This document shows, piece by piece, positions 33,979 through 37,438 of a DNA stretch of 37,438 bases. Made by a program: the position numbers and the translations under genes. The DNA is from 70-18 sp041691815 (lineage in GTDB: Bacteria > Pseudomonadota > Alphaproteobacteria > Acetobacterales > Acetobacteraceae), in assembly GCA_041691815.1 (NCBI GenBank), contig JBEPTZ010000031.1, forward strand, positions 1 to 37,438. Direction: 5' to 3'. Positions within the stretch are counted from its first letter, which is position 1. Every line of letters starts with the position of its first letter. The notes under the pieces were generated by a model. The model did not search any database. It was given only the letters and a program-made list of their open reading frames with translations, and was not told the origin of the DNA.

Positions 33979-34217
33979 ACAGCGGAGTCCCAAGGGTTCG
34001 CCGCATCATGCCCCTCGTCGGGCAGCGCGTCGAACGCCATATCGATCGCCCGCCTATCCCACACGATCCGGCCGTCTATCCGCTTCGGCCGCGGCATCCG
34101 CCCATCAGCCACCAGTTCATCGAATTTGCCCGGGGAGATCCCTACGTACTGCGCCGCAGCGGCGCGGCAAACACCGCGTGGCGGGAGGCTGGCCGGCAAT
34201 GCGTCGTGCCGGGCCAC
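33975..34217 (-). CDS. AlpA-like helix-turn-helix protein
   Basis: 80 residues. RGVCRAAAAQYVGISPGKFDELVADGRMPRPKRIDGRIVWDRRAIDMAFDAL is a MerR/AlpA-type winged helix-turn-helix, used as excisionases or activators of integrase in phages and satellites. The start is a GTG 2 nt after the portal TGA and the stop overlaps the integrase ATG, so it is part of the same coupled operon. It is likely the recombination directionality factor or an integrase regulator. Confidence 0.75.
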   Translation of the reverse strand: MARHDALPASLPPRGVCRAAAAQYVGISPGKFDELVADGRMPRPKRIDGRIVWDRRAIDMAFDALPDEGHDAANPWDSAV

Positions 34218-34219
34218 CG

Positions 34220-35389
34220 TCAGGCGCCCGGTGGGTCGTCGGTGGCCGGAGCGGCGGGCATGGGGCCGTAACCCTCCGCCTCCCGCACTTCGTCAACCGT
34301 CAGAATCTTGGCGGCCACCGCGGCCACATTGGCGGCCCATCTCGTAGCGTAGTCCCCCCTCATCAGACCCGACAGGTCGATCTCGAGGTGAAACGCCGGA
34401 TCGGCAAACACGGACCGCGAAAATTCCGCCTCGATCTTGCGGGCGATCGGCCGTAAGCAGTTCCCTGCAAACCACAGATTTGCTTGGCTCGCGTTGGTGA
34501 AGGTGTTGTGCGTGTAGTCCTGCACGATCGGCGGCGGCACGTTGAACAAGCGGCAGAGTTCCTCGACCGAGAAGCGCCGGCTGGCCAGTACCTCGGCGTC
34601 CTCCGGCGATACCGACATCGGGGAGAAGGTCGTATCCGAGTCCACGAACATCACCCGCTTGCCGTTGCCGGCGCCCGTGAATCGTGACGTGAAGAACGAC
34701 TCGATACGGCCCTTGCCTTCCGGGGTGATGTTGCGCGGCAGCGTCACCAAGCCCGAGGGCGCTGCAGCATTGTCCCAGATGCTGGCGGTATAGGTTTGCA
34801 GCGAGATCGCCGCCGCCAGCACGTCCGGCGCGCGGGACAGGCGCGATTTTCCGACGTACCCGTCATCACTGCGATCACGCAAATGATACACTTCGTCATC
34901 TAAAAAGCGGCGCGGCGTTCCGGTGCCTCCCCAAGGAGTCGCGTACTGAACGATGTCGTAGGCCAGCCGGCCAGACGGCAAAAGCTGCACCTGCACATTC
35001 GCCCACGGCACCGGGCGCAACGCCACCGGCTGGCCCCGACCGTCATACTCGATCACGCTGATTGCGTTCCCCCACAACAGCATCTGCGCAACCGTCATAC
35101 CCATCCAGTCGCACCACGTCTGATGTGCGTTCGGCTGGCGGATCAGGCGGGCCACGGGGTGATTCGGCGCTTCCTGCCGGCCGTCATCGCCGAGTGAGCG
35201 GTAAACCAGCGCGGGCAGCGTGCCGAGCCCGCCGCCAATCGCATCGACACAAGCAACGACCGTCGCCAGGTTCTCCGCGGCATAAGGCGACACAGGACCA
35301 CCGGAGCCGGTGCCGAGTGAGAAGGCTGGCCCACCATATGACACCGCCGCGCGGGTCTCCGGCTTGGGCTTGCTGAATGGCCACCGCAT
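34220..35389 (-). CDS. HK97-family phage portal protein
   Basis: 389 residues. The pattern AAENLATVVACVDAIGGGLGTLPALVYR, then HPVARLIRQPNAHQTWCDWMGMTVAQMLLWGNAISVIEYDGRG, and FSVEELCRLFNVPPPIVQDYTHNTFTNASQANLWFAGNCLRPIARKIEAEF is that of HK97 portal proteins, which form the DNA entry ring of the procapsid. The ATG at 35389 shares a base with the TGA of the protease gene; a GTG 3 nt earlier is an alternative. The protein is of normal length and not obviously damaged. Confidence 0.93.
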   Translation of the reverse strand: MRWPFSKPKPETRAAVSYGGPAFSLGTGSGGPVSPYAAENLATVVACVDAIGGGLGTLPALVYRSLGDDGRQEAPNHPVARLIRQPNAHQTWCDWMGMTVAQMLLWGNAISVIEYDGRGQPVALRPVPWANVQVQLLPSGRLAYDIVQYATPWGGTGTPRRFLDDEVYHLRDRSDDGYVGKSRLSRAPDVLAAAISLQTYTASIWDNAAAPSGLVTLPRNITPEGKGRIESFFTSRFTGAGNGKRVMFVDSDTTFSPMSVSPEDAEVLASRRFSVEELCRLFNVPPPIVQDYTHNTFTNASQANLWFAGNCLRPIARKIEAEFSRSVFADPAFHLEIDLSGLMRGDYATRWAANVAAVAAKILTVDEVREAEGYGPMPAAPATDDPPGA

Positions 35390-35928
35390 CACAGCACCGC
35401 CAGGCGCAGCACACGCAACCGCGCGGCCGCGTCGTGCTGCCCCGCCGCGCGGGCCGCGATGGACGTATCCGAGTAGGCGGGGAACGCCTGCACGATAGAC
35501 ACCTCGATCAACTCGACGGCGCGCAACTCGCGCACGTCCTTGGAGGGCCAGGCGGCATCGGTGGCCCGGAACGCGAACGACATACCGCCGAGGTCGCCAC
35601 GCTGCGCCAGGGCCAGGGTATCGTGGCCAAGCTGCGTATCGGGAACCTGGATCGTGAACGCCAGCCCGCGGGCATCCTCGTTTAGCGTGAGTGTGCCGGA
35701 GGATGTGCGGGCCAGCAGCCGAGTCGGGTCATGGTCTACCAGGGCCAGGACATCGCGCCCCGACGCCAGCGAGGCGCGGAAGGCCCCGGCCCGAATGGAC
35801 TCGGTGAACGTCCCTATCTTGGCGGGCGTGCCGAAGGTCGCGGCATAGCCCTGCAGGGTGCGGCCGGCGGCGCGCAGTTCAACCGCGCACCGTGTTTCTG
35901 TTCCGTTAGGAAAACGGTGCGCGGTCAC
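35389..35928 (-). CDS. HK97-family prohead protease
   Basis: 179 residues, U35-type. His66 (VDHD) and Ser117 (GGMSFAF) are the catalytic residues, and LQGYAATFGTPAKIGTFTESIRAGAF is the family N-terminal signature. It cleaves scaffold-like delta domains from capsid proteins during head maturation. The start is a GTG 4 nt after the capsid stop. Confidence 0.92.
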   Translation of the reverse strand: MTAHRFPNGTETRCAVELRAAGRTLQGYAATFGTPAKIGTFTESIRAGAFRASLASGRDVLALVDHDPTRLLARTSSGTLTLNEDARGLAFTIQVPDTQLGHDTLALAQRGDLGGMSFAFRATDAAWPSKDVRELRAVELIEVSIVQAFPAYSDTSIAARAAGQHDAAARLRVLRLAVL

Positions 35929-35932
35929 TGTG

Positions 35933-37240
35933 TTATGCCGCGATTACGTCGGTCATCGCCGCGAAGGCCAGTGGGTGCCGCAACTGAATATCGGCCGTGA
36001 GCATCGCCCGGACCTGCACGTTGCCCTTGCTGTAAGCGGTGGACTCGTAGGGGTTCACCAGCAGATCCATCTCGCTCCAAAAACCAATAAACAGTTGCGA
36101 CCAGTCGCCGAAGATCAGCGACGACAGCGCGGTGCCGCTTCCTTTCGTGCCGTTGCTCGGCACGTTCTGACTCGACGCCAGGGTGTAGCCGGCCAGCGTG
36201 TTCGGGTCGGTCTGAATGAAGTTACTCGACGTATCGCCCGAGGTTTTCAGCGTGGTGCGGTTGGCCTTCACCACCTTGCCATTGGTCAGGAACGCCAGCG
36301 AGCCGTCGAGGGCGTTCGCCACGTCCACCGCCTCGATCAACGCGAGCACGTTCGCCCAGGTCGGCGCCAGGCCATCGGTGCCACCGGGAACGATGGTGAT
36401 ACCGGAACCGGACGCCAGCAGGCCGGACGGCTGGCTAGTGCCACCGCCCTTGATGGCCGCCGCGTCGAGGGCCACCGCCAGCAGCATCGCCAGGTCGTTT
36501 TCGACCAAGCGGCTGACGTCGAGGCTCGGCTGCTGGATCATCTGGCGGCTGAGTTCAACGATTCCGCCGCAGTGCTTGGGCGTGAAGCTGACTTGCTCGG
36601 TCTGCGGATCGGACGGTGTCAGCGCAACGTTCTCCCCAACCCATGCCGCGGTGGCGCTGGCCTTGAGCCGAGGAATAGCCAGGTTGCCCTGCAGGCCACC
36701 CAGCACGGTCGCGCCCAGCCGGCGCACCATGACGCGCTCACGCAGGCGATCGATAAGATTGGGGCTGACGGTATTTTGGATCAACGCGCTACCGGGGCCG
36801 CCGGCCGGCGCCGCGGTGGTGAACACGCGCTGCTCCACCGCCGGCGCGCCGCTGGCGCTCATGCTGAAATACAACCCCTCCGGCGAGCGGCCGGAGCGGC
36901 GCGCGATTTCCTGCGACACTTCGCGGGCCCTACCCGCGGCGGCATCGGTCCCACCCATCTGCGCCCGGATCACGTCGAGGGCCGTAACCTGCCCGGCCAG
37001 GGCATCGAATGAGGAGTCGCCCGTGCCGCCGATACGCTCGCCGGTGCTGCGGCGGTCGAGGGAGTCGAGCATCGCCTGCCTGCGCTCCTGATCGGCCAGG
37101 CCGTTCGCCTCGGTCTCCAAGGCATCCCAGCGGGCGCGCTGCTCGGTCGTGAGGTCGGCGCCGTTGGCCCCGTCGTGCAGGGCGCGCAACTCGGTGCGGA
37201 TCGCCTCGCGGCGTGCCAGCAACTCTCTCATGGTCGGCAT
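35933..37240 (-). CDS. HK97-family major capsid protein
   Basis: 435 residues. An N-terminal coiled-coil delta-like domain (LLARREAIRTELRALHDGANG ... EQRRQAMLDSL, about 1-65) precedes the HK97 fold. The body includes SPNLIDRLRERVMVRRLGATVL, AWVGENVALTPSDPQTEQVSFTPKHCGGIVELSRQMIQQPSLDVSRLVENDL, and an ending FGDWSQLFIGFWSEMDLLVNPYESTAYSKGNVQVRAM. The delta domain would be removed by the adjacent protease. It is the first complete gene of the leftward operon in the window. A second in-frame ATG is at 37231. Confidence 0.93.
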   Translation of the reverse strand: MPTMRELLARREAIRTELRALHDGANGADLTTEQRARWDALETEANGLADQERRQAMLDSLDRRSTGERIGGTGDSSFDALAGQVTALDVIRAQMGGTDAAAGRAREVSQEIARRSGRSPEGLYFSMSASGAPAVEQRVFTTAAPAGGPGSALIQNTVSPNLIDRLRERVMVRRLGATVLGGLQGNLAIPRLKASATAAWVGENVALTPSDPQTEQVSFTPKHCGGIVELSRQMIQQPSLDVSRLVENDLAMLLAVALDAAAIKGGGTSQPSGLLASGSGITIVPGGTDGLAPTWANVLALIEAVDVANALDGSLAFLTNGKVVKANRTTLKTSGDTSSNFIQTDPNTLAGYTLASSQNVPSNGTKGSGTALSSLIFGDWSQLFIGFWSEMDLLVNPYESTAYSKGNVQVRAMLTADIQLRHPLAFAAMTDVIAA

Positions 37241-37241
37241 G

Positions 37242-37438
37242 TCAGGTGTATTCCTTGATTATGGGATTGCTGCGGATGACGGCGCCGCCTTCCGTCGATG
37301 CCGCCCGCGAGGCGGCGCCGTCTGCGATGCCGCAGTCCACCGCGAGAGGTCCGCGGGTCAGCGTGGGGGTGGCCGGCCGCCGGGGGGTGTCGGGGGGGGG
37401 CCCCCATGACGGATTTATCAAAACCCCCGCCGCGTAGG
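37242..37438 (-). CDS. partial frame of unknown function upstream of the capsid gene
   Basis: The minus strand is open from the window edge to a TGA at 37242-37244, one nucleotide before the capsid ATG; the last residues are EGGAVIRSNPIIKEYT. The short spacing suggests a real coupled gene. The ending loosely recalls P27-type small terminases, but too little is visible. A 9-G/5-C run near 37,392-37,405 makes a sequencing or frame error possible. Confidence 0.3.
   Translation of the reverse strand, partial: YAAGVLINPSWGPPPDTPRRPATPTLTRGPLAVDCGIADGAASRAASTEGGAVIRSNPIIKEYT

Larger units (their letters stand above)
32313..37438. mobile_element. element 2: prophage or capsid-encoding satellite, left part only
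   Basis: Starts right after the tRNA-Cys 3' end and contains a second integrase, an AlpA-like gene and HK97-type portal, protease and capsid genes. The right end lies outside the window. GC content and style match the host better than element 1, suggesting a phage adapted to high-GC hosts. The left boundary is inferred to lie between 32,268 and 32,461. Confidence 0.7.

Overview
The window is a stretch of very GC-rich alphaproteobacterial chromosome (about 1-14,525) followed by two integrated mobile elements placed end to end at a tRNA-Cys locus (14,526-37,438). The gene set valS - PopZ/DUF2497 - TolC - protein-L-isoaspartate methyltransferase, the GC-skewed codon use and the A/T-rich palindromic intergenic repeats suggest a member of the Rhodospirillales, probably Acetobacteraceae. 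That assignment is inferred from gene content, not measured.

Chromosomal part. A ClC chloride channel (cut by the left edge), a DenD-like NAD-dependent dehydrogenase, a zinc alcohol dehydrogenase, a type-I-secreted-looking subtilase, ketopantoate reductase, beta-carbonic anhydrase, two tiny membrane proteins, valyl-tRNA synthetase, a PopZ-like polar organiser, a TolC-family channel and a PCMT-family methyltransferase. Four related palindromic repeat units of about 130-150 bp (A-D) sit in four of the intergenic gaps.

Element 1 (14,526-32,267, about 17.7 kb). It splits a tRNA-Cys(GCA) gene in its anticodon arm. The 5' half is at 14,484-14,525 and the 3' half at 32,282-32,312. The two halves, 17.8 kb apart, form a perfect 7-bp acceptor stem, and a 14-bp core (GACTGCAAATCCTC) is repeated at both junctions. 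Neither junction rebuilds the gene, but the element carries a different, complete tRNA-Cys(GCA) 131 bp inside its left end. Left to right it also holds an IS1595-type transposase remnant, a candidate BstA-type phage-defence protein, a minus-strand cluster with a DUF3223 protein, a coupled pair of unknown genes, a 1,662-residue single-chain (type ISP-like) restriction-modification enzyme, a secreted small protein, a serine recombinase, a helix-turn-helix protein, a holin-like protein, a helicase-primase replication protein with its primase-like half at the C-terminus, and a tyrosine integrase whose first catalytic arginine appears to be threonine. The content suggests a phage-satellite or plasmid-like island that carries defence genes.

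Element 2 (from about 32,313 to beyond the right edge). It has a small membrane protein, a second tyrosine integrase with a full catalytic set, an AlpA-like protein, and HK97-type portal, prohead protease and major capsid genes. The minus-strand genes overlap or nearly touch and are read in the order capsid - protease - portal - AlpA - integrase, the reverse of the usual head-gene order. This could be a prophage or a capsid-encoding satellite; the window ends before terminase or tail genes could be seen.
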